From Verrucomicrobiales bacterium (lineage in GTDB: Bacteria; Verrucomicrobiota; Verrucomicrobiia; Limisphaerales; J093): DNA of 64,000 bases. Under the pieces are notes generated by a model. The model saw only the letters and a list, made by a program, of their open reading frames with translations. It was not told the origin of the DNA and ran no database searches. The DNA is taken from positions 352,354 through 416,353 of the forward strand of contig JACKPV010000025.1 of assembly GCA_024233305.1 (NCBI GenBank). Reading direction: 5' to 3'. The translations under genes were made by a program, and so were the position numbers. This document shows, piece after piece, positions 26,735 through 35,166 of this stretch. Position 1 is the stretch's first letter, and every line of letters begins with the position of its first letter.

Positions 26735-29700
26735 TGGAGCACCTCCACTTGCCCGCCGAAACCGAGGCGGACTTCGCGCGCTTCGGGCGGCACGGTCGCG
26801 GTCGTGGTCTTTCCCCCGGGCCATCTCACCTCGATCCCACTGGCAGGCGTCGGACCACCGAGCACGACCACCGCGCTGTCCTGCGACCAGTAACCGGAAC
26901 CGGCGTGGATTTCGCGGGCCGGTCCCAAGACACTGCCCGCGCGGCGACGGATCACCGCGCCGATGCCCTGCGGATTTCCCGGCGTTCCGGCCAAACGCAC
27001 GCGCAAACCCGGCGTCGCGGTCGCATTGCGCAACAGGCAGGTGGCCGCTGCGTTCTGCGTCACCACCAGGTCCACGCGCCCGTCCGCATCGAAGTCGGCG
27101 GCGGCCGCCCCGCGCTGTTCGCCATGGACGCGGATGCCGCTTTCCGGGCCGGGAACCGCCCGAAAGCCCCCCCGCCCGTCGCCGCACAGCAGCAGGCCGC
27201 GGCCGCCATCGTGGCGCGAGGTTTCGATTTCGACCGCGAAGAAGTTCTGGCTGAGGAAGACATCCTCGGCGCCGTCGCCATCGAAGTCCGCCACGGTGGT
27301 GGCGAAGACGGGCGCCAACTGCGCCTCGAAGGGCAGCGGCACGACCTCGAAGTAATCGCCGCGATTCAGGAACACGGTGGATTCAAGCCAATCGGCCTCG
27401 ACCCCTTGCGCTGGCGACAGGCTGGCAAGCAACCCGTCGAGCCCCGCGGCGGCGTAGGCAGCGTGGTTCGAGAACCGGGCGTCGAGAAACGGCATCGCCT
27501 TCGCCATCGTGTCCAGCCGGCGTTCCGGGAAGTACTTCCCGCGTCCGGCATCGAAGGCGGCTTCGATCACATCCAGCGTGCCGTCCTCGTCGAAATCACC
27601 GTAAGCGAGCCGCAGCGGGCGTTCGCGCCGACCTTGAAACTTCGTGTTGCGGCCCCAGTTTCCGGCCACGAGATCGAGGCGTCCGTCCCCGTCGAAATCA
27701 CCCGCGTTGATCCCGGTCCACCATCCGGTCAACCGCTCCAACGTGGTCGCCGGCCCACCACGGAGCGCCGGGTTCCAGGCCGTCAGTTTTCCCGCCTGGT
27801 TGCGGAAGATGCGAACCGGCCCCCATTCGCAGGCGAGCGCGAGTTCCGCATCGCCATCGCCGTCGAGGTCGGTCCAAACGGCCCCGGTGACCAAGCCCAA
27901 ACGCCCGAACCGGGCGGTGGCGGCGGCGTCCAACTGCAAGACCTTGCCGGTCCATTGCCAGAGCTGGGAATCGGCGGGTTCGGGATAACGCCCCGGCACG
28001 CAGCGTCCGCCCACGAACAAATCCAGATCTCCATCGCCATCGTAGTCCGCCATCGCCAGCGGCCCGACACTGGACGGCGAGGCCGGGAGGACATCCGCCA
28101 CCGCCGCCTGATCGGGAGTGTATCCGCGCACGGCCGCGCCGAACGCGAGGCCGTCCTCGTGGCTCGCCGCACCGACCAGCAGCGACGGCCGGCCCGCGGG
28201 GTCGTGGCGGCCGAGCAAGGTCGTTTGATCGCGCGTCACCGGCTGGTCCCACGGCAGGCCGGACAACCGGGTGAACGCCCCGTTCCCGGTGTTGCGAAAA
28301 GCCGCCAGCGTGCCGCCCTTGCCGCTGCCAATGAACAGGTCGTCGCGGCCGTCTTGATCGACGTCGAACCAGCAGACTCCCGGACCCAGCTGACTGAGGC
28401 GCCGCGGCAGGAGCGGTTGCCGGGCGAAGTCGTCGAACAACGCATCCTGATGCCGGTGGTTCACCAGCGCGCTCGCATCCTCGAACAGCGGCGTCGGTTC
28501 GGGGCGTGGTTCCGGTTGAACCGGCAGCGCCGTTTCCTCGGACACGCGGTAGACGCGGTTTGCCCGGACATCTTCAACCACCGAGCGCCGGCCGCTCCGC
28601 CAGAGCACTTCGATCCGCATGGCGCCGCGGGGCGAGCCGGCGGCGAAGACGCGCATCGTGTCGTCCGCCGAGAGATAGCGTCCGCCGGCCATCATCTCCT
28701 GGCTCTGCTGCGGGACCGTGCCGTCGTGCAGGATGATCCGGGCGCCGATGCCGCGGGTGTTGCCCGCCAGGCCGTCCAATCGCACGGCCACGCGCGGCGC
28801 CGTGGAGTCGTTGCGGTACAGCCCCGCCGCGTCGTTCATGTTGTTCACCGCCAGGTCGAGGTCGCCGTCGTTGTCCAAATCGGCAGCGCACATCCCCTGC
28901 GAGATCACCGCCGCAGCGAACCCCCAGGCCGCGCCGGTTTCCTCGAAGGTCAGGTCGCCGCGATTCCGGAAGGCGAGATTCCGCGTGGCGAGTCGCGGGA
29001 AGACCTTGCGCAACTCGCGGTGCTCCTCCGGCGTGGGGCGACGTCCGCCCTTGCCGGCTTCGTAGGCGGCCAGGGCATCGAGGTTCATGTTGTCGCGCTC
29101 GAACCCATTCGGGATGAGAAGATCTTCGTAACCGTCGAGATCCACGTCGAGAAAGACCGGTGTCCACGACCATTCCGAGGCGTCCAACCCGCTGAATTGC
29201 GCGATCTCGGCGTAGGCGCCGTCGCCCCGGTTGAGGAAGAGCATGTTCCGGGAGTTCTGCGGCCGGTTGTCGATGGCGCCGGGCGGCGGCATCGAAAGCG
29301 CCATGTTGTTGCGCTGCGACAACCGGCGTTCGGCGTCGCGGCTCAACATGTCGACGGTGAAGATCTCGTCCAATCCGTCGCGGTTCAGGTCCGCGAAGTC
29401 GAGGCTCATCGAGGAATAGCAAATCTGCCGGATCGCCAGCTCCGGAAGGGCTTTGAACGCCCCGCGTCCGTCGTTGAGCCAGATCCGATCCGGACTGTCG
29501 AAATCGTTGCAGATAAAAAGATCGGGAGCGCGGTCCCCGTTGAGGTCGCGAAAGGCCACGGTCAACCCCCAATCGTAGAACGGCTCGCTCAACGGCCGGC
29601 CGTCGGCGTCGCGAAAAAGGCCGGCGGTAAACGGGATGGCCCGGAACTGTCCGCCGCCCTCGTTGCGGTAAAGCACATCCGGTTCGCCATTCTCCTGGTA

Positions 29701-30486
29701 GGCAAAGCGCCCCTGACCTCCCGGCCCGCGACTGATCATGAAGCGGAACCGGTTCGTCACCTCGGGATGCGTCACCGGCAGACCATTCACCATGCCGACC
29801 ACCGGCTCGCCGTTGACGCGGGTCAACGTGAAGCGGGTGCCGGGCTCGTCGGCAATCGAACGGGTCCGGTAGTTGGCCACGTAGAGGTCAAGGTCCCCGT
29901 CGCCGTCGATGTCGCCCAACGCCATCGAGCTTCCCCCCTTTCCAGGATTCAACGCGGGCCCGCCCCGGCGAAAGCGACCGGCGCCTTCGTTCATGAAGAC
30001 CACCGTGCCCTGCCCGTAGGAGTTGACCAGCAACTCGAGGTCCCCGTCGCCGTCGATGTCCGCGAAGGCCGCTCCCGAGCAATCCATGCCGGCGCACGTG
30101 ACCCCGGCGGTTTCCGTGACGTCCGCGAAACGCCAGTTGCCGAGGTTGCGGTAAAGGCGGTTCGAGGAATCCAGCCCGCAAAAGTAGAGATCGCACCACC
30201 CGTCGCCATCGAAATCGCCCGCGGCAACCCCGGAGCCGCTGGTCAAAATCTGGCTCGCCAGCTCGCGGGCCGGCGAGAGCACATTGGTGAAGCCCACACC
30301 GGTTTGGGCGGCAGGCAGTGCCGTGAAGCCGACACCGCGTTCACCGGCTGGTTGGACTTCAACCGAGGGATGCGGTTCACGCGTCGGCTCGGACGGGGAC
30401 TCGCCGGCCCGGATCAACAAGGCCGGGCAGCCCCCGACGCACCAAACCGCCATCAGAGCGTACTGAAGTACAGAAGCTGCGCGCAT
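26731..30486 (-). CDS. Giant double FG-GAP/UnbV (CRTAC1-like) secreted protein, copy A
   Basis: This is a 1251-residue protein, a tandem paralog of the gene at 21454-25182 with the same architecture and almost the same length. It has an N-terminal hydrophobic signal (VLQYALMAVWCVGGCPALL), blades with DFDGDGWCDLYFCG, DIDGDGDLDLYVAN and similar, a first UnbV domain (SQEMMAGGRYLSADDT, IEVLWRSGRRS), a second set of blades, and a terminal UnbV domain (AREIHAGSGYWSQDSA, IEVRWPGGKTT). The frame is open up to 30645 across repeat DNA, but ATG 30486 is the one followed by a signal peptide and is preceded by GGAAA. It is the first gene of the three-gene operon with the heme-VCBS protein and copy B. Confidence 0.83.
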   Translation of the reverse strand: MRAASVLQYALMAVWCVGGCPALLIRAGESPSEPTREPHPSVEVQPAGERGVGFTALPAAQTGVGFTNVLSPARELASQILTSGSGVAAGDFDGDGWCDLYFCGLDSSNRLYRNLGNWRFADVTETAGVTCAGMDCSGAAFADIDGDGDLELLVNSYGQGTVVFMNEGAGRFRRGGPALNPGKGGSSMALGDIDGDGDLDLYVANYRTRSIADEPGTRFTLTRVNGEPVVGMVNGLPVTHPEVTNRFRFMISRGPGGQGRFAYQENGEPDVLYRNEGGGQFRAIPFTAGLFRDADGRPLSEPFYDWGLTVAFRDLNGDRAPDLFICNDFDSPDRIWLNDGRGAFKALPELAIRQICYSSMSLDFADLNRDGLDEIFTVDMLSRDAERRLSQRNNMALSMPPPGAIDNRPQNSRNMLFLNRGDGAYAEIAQFSGLDASEWSWTPVFLDVDLDGYEDLLIPNGFERDNMNLDALAAYEAGKGGRRPTPEEHRELRKVFPRLATRNLAFRNRGDLTFEETGAAWGFAAAVISQGMCAADLDNDGDLDLAVNNMNDAAGLYRNDSTAPRVAVRLDGLAGNTRGIGARIILHDGTVPQQSQEMMAGGRYLSADDTMRVFAAGSPRGAMRIEVLWRSGRRSVVEDVRANRVYRVSEETALPVQPEPRPEPTPLFEDASALVNHRHQDALFDDFARQPLLPRRLSQLGPGVCWFDVDQDGRDDLFIGSGKGGTLAAFRNTGNGAFTRLSGLPWDQPVTRDQTTLLGRHDPAGRPSLLVGAASHEDGLAFGAAVRGYTPDQAAVADVLPASPSSVGPLAMADYDGDGDLDLFVGGRCVPGRYPEPADSQLWQWTGKVLQLDAAATARFGRLGLVTGAVWTDLDGDGDAELALACEWGPVRIFRNQAGKLTAWNPALRGGPATTLERLTGWWTGINAGDFDGDGRLDLVAGNWGRNTKFQGRRERPLRLAYGDFDEDGTLDVIEAAFDAGRGKYFPERRLDTMAKAMPFLDARFSNHAAYAAAGLDGLLASLSPAQGVEADWLESTVFLNRGDYFEVVPLPFEAQLAPVFATTVADFDGDGAEDVFLSQNFFAVEIETSRHDGGRGLLLCGDGRGGFRAVPGPESGIRVHGEQRGAAAADFDADGRVDLVVTQNAAATCLLRNATATPGLRVRLAGTPGNPQGIGAVIRRRAGSVLGPAREIHAGSGYWSQDSAVVVLGGPTPASGIEVRWPGGKTTTATVPPEAREVRLGFGGQVEVLQ

Positions 30487-30529
30487 GAAGAGAGTTTCCG
30501 AGGAATAGTAGCTGACGTGAGGAGCGCGA

Positions 30530-30603
30530 CCATTGGGGGGGCGAGCTCCGCGAGTCCCAGGAATCAGGTCAGGGCGTCGCGGAGCTTTGCCCTCCATTGG
30601 GGG
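30530..30603. repeat. Small palindromic element flanked by 10-bp direct repeats
   Basis: CCATTGGGGG occurs at 30530-30539 and again at 30594-30603. The 54 bases between form a long hairpin: AGCTCCGCGA (30544-30553) pairs perfectly with TCGCGGAGCT (30577-30586), with GGGC/GCCC pairing near the ends. Direct repeats around a palindrome look like a target duplication around a tiny non-autonomous element. It lies in the leader of the UnbV operon, about 45 bases before its first codon. Confidence 0.55.
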
Positions 30604-30608
30604 CCACC

Positions 30609-30747
30609 GGTTCATCGAGAATGTTGATGGAATACGTGTTGTCACGCATCGGGACCTTGAACCGGTGGGGCCGCTCTGGGGTCAGGCCTCACTGTTGGCG
30701 GAGGGAGCGCCGCCAACAGATGCAGGACTGACCCCATCGCTCGGTTT
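30609..30747. repeat. 139-bp dispersed repeat, copy 1, with covarying hairpin
   Basis: This segment matches 41029-41167 with the same length and many substitutions. Its core is a 58-base palindrome (30678-30735): outer stem GGGGTCAG/CTGACCCC and inner stem GTTGGCGG (30694-30701)/CCGCCAAC (30710-30717) around the loop AGGGAGCG. Compared with copy 2, three inner-stem base pairs differ on both sides so that pairing is kept. Confidence 0.75.
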
Positions 30748-30811
30748 GCGAGGAGATCGGAGCCTCCTTACGTCAACTGCTGCCTGATTGGGGGGATGCC
30801 CGCACATGCTC

Positions 30812-30848
30812 CAAAGGAAAGGAGGCCGGGCAGGGCGCCCGGCCTCCT
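30812..30848 (-). terminator. Rho-independent terminator of the Ig/PA14-like gene
   Basis: A perfect 12-bp stem, AGGAGGCCGGGC (30820-30831) with GCCCGGCCTCCT (30837-30848), encloses a five-base loop. On the minus strand it is followed by TTTCCTTT. It begins about 30 bases after the stop codon at 30879. Confidence 0.8.
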
Positions 30849-30878
30849 GTGTTCTGCCTTCAACCGGCGTCTGCCGGC

Positions 30879-33800
30879 TTACTGGCCGATCCGGATGAAC
30901 AGCGCCGGTTCCGTCGGCTCGAAGGTGTAGGGACTCGTGGCGCCCGCAACCGGACTCCAGTCACCCGTCACCGTCGGCGCGACCATCAGCGTGCCGCCAC
31001 CCATCCACTCCACCGTCACCGTGCCATCCTCGTTCAGGACGATGGCCGTGATTTCCGGCGGCGCACCGCCACCGGACGGCACGAGCTGGACGGCGTTGAT
31101 CGGCGCCCGCGGCGTGCCGCTGAGCCCGTTCCCGTTCTCGGTCGTGCCTTCGACGACGATCGACGAAGCCGTGAGGCCCCGGAAGATCACGTACGTGCCC
31201 TCGTTCCACTCGGCGGGATCGCCGGTGGCCTCGGAGTGAGCCGACGGGTTGGTCGGTCCCTGGGCCCGGACGTAGTCGCGGATGACGGTTCCACCGATGC
31301 TGTCGCGGATGCCGTAGGCGCCACCGCGTCCCGGCACGCCGCCCAGCAGGTAAACCAGGACGTCGTAGCCGCCCTCGGCGCCGGTCAGGTCCGCCGGAAT
31401 CCCGGTGATGCTGACCGTGGTCGTCGTGGCCGCTCCGGTGTCCAGGTAACCGAGCATGAGCGTGCGGTCATAGCCACCGAGGGCGTTGTTCTCCTCACCC
31501 CGTCCCGTGGAGGACCAGGTGTTGGGACAATTCCACTCGACGGCGACGCCGGTCGATTGAACCGATCCGGTCTTGTCCGCCACCAGGTTGCTGGCGGTGC
31601 CGGCGGCGCCGGACAGGTTGTTCCAGTTGGCCTGGACGTAACCCGGGGCGCCCGCGGCGGCGCTCGATGGCATGCCGCCCTGGTTGCCGCTATCGGGTTC
31701 ATCGGCGCCGAAGTTCAGGCCGATGCCGAACGGCACGACCGGAGTCGCGGCGAACGTGTCGCTGTAGTCGCGGATCTTGGCAAGCCAGATCCCCCGGTCC
31801 CCTTCGTTCGTGATGTTGGCGTTCTCGGGAGAGAACTCGGGACCGACATACAGGGTATCAGGCAGCGTGGCTCCGGATCCCGGGGTTTCGGTCTCGGCCG
31901 CATCCGGCCAGGTGGTCGACCCGAGGGACGTCCACGTGATGCCGTCGTCAGAACGGTAGATGGTGATCGTCTGACCGACGCGTTGCATGCGGCACCAAGC
32001 GTTCGGGTAGAGCGGCACGCCACCGCCGCCCGCACTGCTGGTCTGACCACCGGTGTTCAGGCGGCGGTTGCCTTCCCAGGCGCCGTTGCCGTTCGTGCCG
32101 GGGCCGGTGAGGGTCGGGCCGACCGGATTCACATGCACCTTCTGGTAGCGGCCGGCTTCGCCGCCTTCCTGGGTGGCGCGATCCACGCCGAAGTTGGGCA
32201 CGTCACGCGCAATCAGACCGGCGCGGGCCCACTGGCTGGAGTTGTCCTGGAACTCGACGCGCAACTTCTTGTCGAAATCGCCCGTCAGCTCCTCGTAAAC
32301 GAAGGTCGCCTCATCGTAGGCGGCCCATTCGCCCACGCCATCGCTGTAGATGTCGAAGCCGTTGTTGGACACCGGGAGCACCGCGGCCCCGAGGCCCTGT
32401 TCGCCGGCGCCGACGACATCCCAGTTCATCGAACCGATGCTGAACGAGGCCGAACCCGAGGTCATGGTGTTGCCCTTGAGGTCGACGATGTTCTTGACGT
32501 CCACCGTGTAGACGTTGCCGGCGGTCAGGCCGGAGACGGTCAGCACGACACCGGGCGAACCATCCCAGTACTTGGCCGCGCTGACGGTGCCGCCCGCGAT
32601 GGTGAAGTTGCCGACCGTCTGCGCCGAGGCCGGGGTAACGGGCTCGTCGAAGACGACACCGACATCGACGGTGTTGCCCGTGCGGCTGGCGAGGGCGCCC
32701 GCGCGCTCGACCATCGGCGGGAAGGTGTCGGGAACCACGGTAAGCACCGCTTCGGCGCTGGTCACGCTCAGCGTGGGCACCGTGCAGATCACCCGGTACT
32801 TCGTGTTGGTGTCCGCCAGCGAAAGCACCGGCGTTGTGTACTCGGCCGAGGTCGCCCCGGCGATGTCCGAGAACGTCGAGCCGCCCGGCGTCGTCTTCTG
32901 CCACTGGTAGGTGACGGTGTTGCCGTAGGCGGAGCTGCCAACCGCGTCGACCATGAAGGTCGCGGCGCGGTTCTCCTGCTGCGTGGTGTTGGCCGGTGGA
33001 GTGACGATGTCGACCGTGGCTCCGTTCGGATCAAGGTAGACGCCGATCGCATTCCCCGTGAACGCGGGGGCCGTGCCGTCGGCCGGGGTCGACCCCGGCA
33101 CGTAGTCCTGCACCAACGTGAACGTGGCACCGACGTTGTCACCGCCGCCACCCTCGGTGTGGATGGAGAACATGTAGTACTTCTGCGACGCTTGCAGCTC
33201 GATGATCCACGGGAACAGGCCGGGCCACATCGAGTTGGGATTGTCGTAGGAGTTCTTCGCCAACAGATCGCTGCCCCCGGCGGTGTTCACCCATTGGCGC
33301 GGGTTGCTCCAGGCGGTTTCCTGGGCCACGAGCACCTTGTTGGCGGGATCGTCGTCCGTGCTGAGGTAGAGGTCCGAGGGATCGTCGCTGCACGTGTACA
33401 TCACGTACTCGCCGTTCTGCGGCGGGCTGAACCACCACTCGAGAGTATTCCCGTAGTTGCTACCGCCTTCATTCCCGCCGTTCGGAGGGTATTCGGCTGC
33501 CGGCTCGATGGAGATCCAGGTCGGGTTGTCCGGATAGCGCGGATCAGCCTCGAGACCCGCGATGGTGTTCGCTGTGACATTATCCCAGAACTTGTGGAGC
33601 ACGTAGCCCGGCATCCAGACGTGGCTCTTGAACGCCATCGAGCTGTCGGCCGCGATGGTGTTCCCGGCCACATCCTTGATGTTGTTCACCACCAGGGTGT
33701 AGCTCGCGCCCTCGCCCTGCTTGGTCGTCGTCAGGATGACGGTGTCATCGTTCGGCGCCGCGCTCAGGACGGCCGACGAGATCGTCAGGCCCTGAATCTT

Positions 33801-34880
33801 GTAGTTGTTGGCCACCTGCGCCGTCGCCGGCGTCACCGGCTCGGAGAAGCGCACCTTGACCTGCGTGAACGAGAGCGAGCCCGTCACGAAGTCCAGCGTG
33901 GGCGGGATGTTGTCATCGTTCACCGAGAGTGTCACCGGGGTGCTGGTGACGCTGCCCGAGGCGTTCGACATGGTGACCGTGATGGTCGCGCCATCGTCGG
34001 TGGCCGGTGTCCGGTCGATGGTGTAGGTCGGGCCGGTCACACCGGGCACAACCGCGCCGTTCTTTTTCCACTCGAACGTCGGCAACGGACTGACCGCAGC
34101 TTGGTTGAAGCCAACTGTGAAGGTCGCGGGGCTGCCCGCGATGACCGAGGCGCTTTGCGGCTGGGTCGTGATGGCCGGGGCCGTGGGGGTAAGGAAGGTC
34201 AAGCCTTTGAACACGCCGGTGGCAAGCACGTCAGCGGTGTTGTCGTGGGAGGTCACGGCGAGCCCGACATAGAGCGGACCGGTGAAGTCGTTCCAAGCCG
34301 CGTCGGCCACCGTGTCGATCGTGATGTGGTGCCGCCAACTGGATCCGTCGGTACTCGAGTAACCGTGCAGGGTCCCGCCGACCCGGGTGATCCGCACGTA
34401 TTCGTCGGGGTAGTTCACCGGGCCGCGACTGACGGCATCGTCCCAGTTCGCGCCACCGGCGTTCGTGGCCCGCCACTGCGGACTGATCTTGTTCTGGGTC
34501 GCCGCACGCGTGCCCATCATCGCAAAGAACGCGTCGGGGCCCATGGGGGTGCCGGTGACCCCGTCCGGCTTGCGGACCATCAACTCGGCCTTCGCCCAGT
34601 CGTGGGTGCCGGTGAGGGACTCGATCTGAACCTTGACGTCAAAGTCGCCGGCGACCTCGGTGTAGTAATAGTGGCCGGCGTCGGAGGAATTCCAGATATC
34701 GGAACCACCACCCGTTACGGTGACGGTGCCCCCGCTCACGGTGGCGGAGCCTGCGGTGACGGGGTCGGTCCCCGTGGTCCCGAGATCCAGGTTCTGGAAC
34801 GTCTGCGTGTGTCCGAGGTAAACCCCGGCACTGAGCCCGACGCCCCAAAGCAAGGCATTGCGGATAAGGTGTTTGCTCAT
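30879..34880 (-). CDS. Large secreted multidomain protein (laminin-G-like, Ig, PA14-like)
   Basis: This is a 1333-residue protein with an N-terminal signal (ALLWGVGLSAGVYLG). Domains in order, by eye: a concanavalin/DUF1349-like beta domain (residues about 25-215, with YYYTEVAGDFDVKVQIESL); an Ig-like domain starting ITTQPQSASVIAGSPATF; a Big_5-type Ig-like domain (VRFSEPVTPATAQ to VNNIKDVAGN); a PA14-like domain (about 410-600, EWWFSPPQNGEYVMYTCSDD); another Ig domain and another Big_5 domain (VVFDEPVTPASAQ); a second DUF1349-like domain (YEELTGDFDKKLRVEF); and a C-terminal beta domain ending in ALFIRIGQ. It is probably a surface or extracellular carbohydrate-associated protein; no catalytic site is visible. 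It is transcribed towards the UnbV operon but separated from it by a strong terminator and repeats. Confidence 0.8.
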   Translation of the reverse strand: MSKHLIRNALLWGVGLSAGVYLGHTQTFQNLDLGTTGTDPVTAGSATVSGGTVTVTGGGSDIWNSSDAGHYYYTEVAGDFDVKVQIESLTGTHDWAKAELMVRKPDGVTGTPMGPDAFFAMMGTRAATQNKISPQWRATNAGGANWDDAVSRGPVNYPDEYVRITRVGGTLHGYSSTDGSSWRHHITIDTVADAAWNDFTGPLYVGLAVTSHDNTADVLATGVFKGLTFLTPTAPAITTQPQSASVIAGSPATFTVGFNQAAVSPLPTFEWKKNGAVVPGVTGPTYTIDRTPATDDGATITVTMSNASGSVTSTPVTLSVNDDNIPPTLDFVTGSLSFTQVKVRFSEPVTPATAQVANNYKIQGLTISSAVLSAAPNDDTVILTTTKQGEGASYTLVVNNIKDVAGNTIAADSSMAFKSHVWMPGYVLHKFWDNVTANTIAGLEADPRYPDNPTWISIEPAAEYPPNGGNEGGSNYGNTLEWWFSPPQNGEYVMYTCSDDPSDLYLSTDDDPANKVLVAQETAWSNPRQWVNTAGGSDLLAKNSYDNPNSMWPGLFPWIIELQASQKYYMFSIHTEGGGGDNVGATFTLVQDYVPGSTPADGTAPAFTGNAIGVYLDPNGATVDIVTPPANTTQQENRAATFMVDAVGSSAYGNTVTYQWQKTTPGGSTFSDIAGATSAEYTTPVLSLADTNTKYRVICTVPTLSVTSAEAVLTVVPDTFPPMVERAGALASRTGNTVDVGVVFDEPVTPASAQTVGNFTIAGGTVSAAKYWDGSPGVVLTVSGLTAGNVYTVDVKNIVDLKGNTMTSGSASFSIGSMNWDVVGAGEQGLGAAVLPVSNNGFDIYSDGVGEWAAYDEATFVYEELTGDFDKKLRVEFQDNSSQWARAGLIARDVPNFGVDRATQEGGEAGRYQKVHVNPVGPTLTGPGTNGNGAWEGNRRLNTGGQTSSAGGGGVPLYPNAWCRMQRVGQTITIYRSDDGITWTSLGSTTWPDAAETETPGSGATLPDTLYVGPEFSPENANITNEGDRGIWLAKIRDYSDTFAATPVVPFGIGLNFGADEPDSGNQGGMPSSAAAGAPGYVQANWNNLSGAAGTASNLVADKTGSVQSTGVAVEWNCPNTWSSTGRGEENNALGGYDRTLMLGYLDTGAATTTTVSITGIPADLTGAEGGYDVLVYLLGGVPGRGGAYGIRDSIGGTVIRDYVRAQGPTNPSAHSEATGDPAEWNEGTYVIFRGLTASSIVVEGTTENGNGLSGTPRAPINAVQLVPSGGGAPPEITAIVLNEDGTVTVEWMGGGTLMVAPTVTGDWSPVAGATSPYTFEPTEPALFIRIGQ

Positions 34881-35166
34881 ATTCGATTATTTGGATTACG
34901 GTTGGTCCGCCCAGCGTGCCCCGCTGTCAGTCGCGCTTGCCAGCCCCGCTGACAAACCCCACGACCAATCAGCCACGCTCCGGCATTCCAATGGTTGCGC
35001 CGGAATCTTTACCGGGATGTCACCGGATTGGCAATCCCCATTTGGAGACGCGAAAGGCGGCTGACCCGGCCGGTTTCACCTCCCACCCCTGTCCGCCTCC
35101 ACTTCACCCCGGCCAGGGGTCGCCCGCGCGTGAGGCCGAGGAAGGGCGACGGCACAGTCCGGGAGT

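Noticed and set aside
26734..30627. A 1297-codon open frame on the plus strand opposite the first UnbV gene
   Set aside because: Same reason. Its repeats mirror the DxDGDG codons of the minus-strand propeller blades.
30487..30645. In-frame upstream extension of the first UnbV gene to an ATG at 30645 or 30615
   Set aside because: The extension crosses two repeat elements and would place 43-53 polar residues before the signal peptide. ATG 30486 with GGAAA upstream is better.
30849..34952. A 1367-codon open frame on the plus strand opposite the Ig/PA14-like gene
   Set aside because: It is an antisense shadow: Arg/Gly/Val-rich with no domain pattern, while the minus frame has a signal peptide and recognisable domains. 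Long antisense frames are expected at this GC content.
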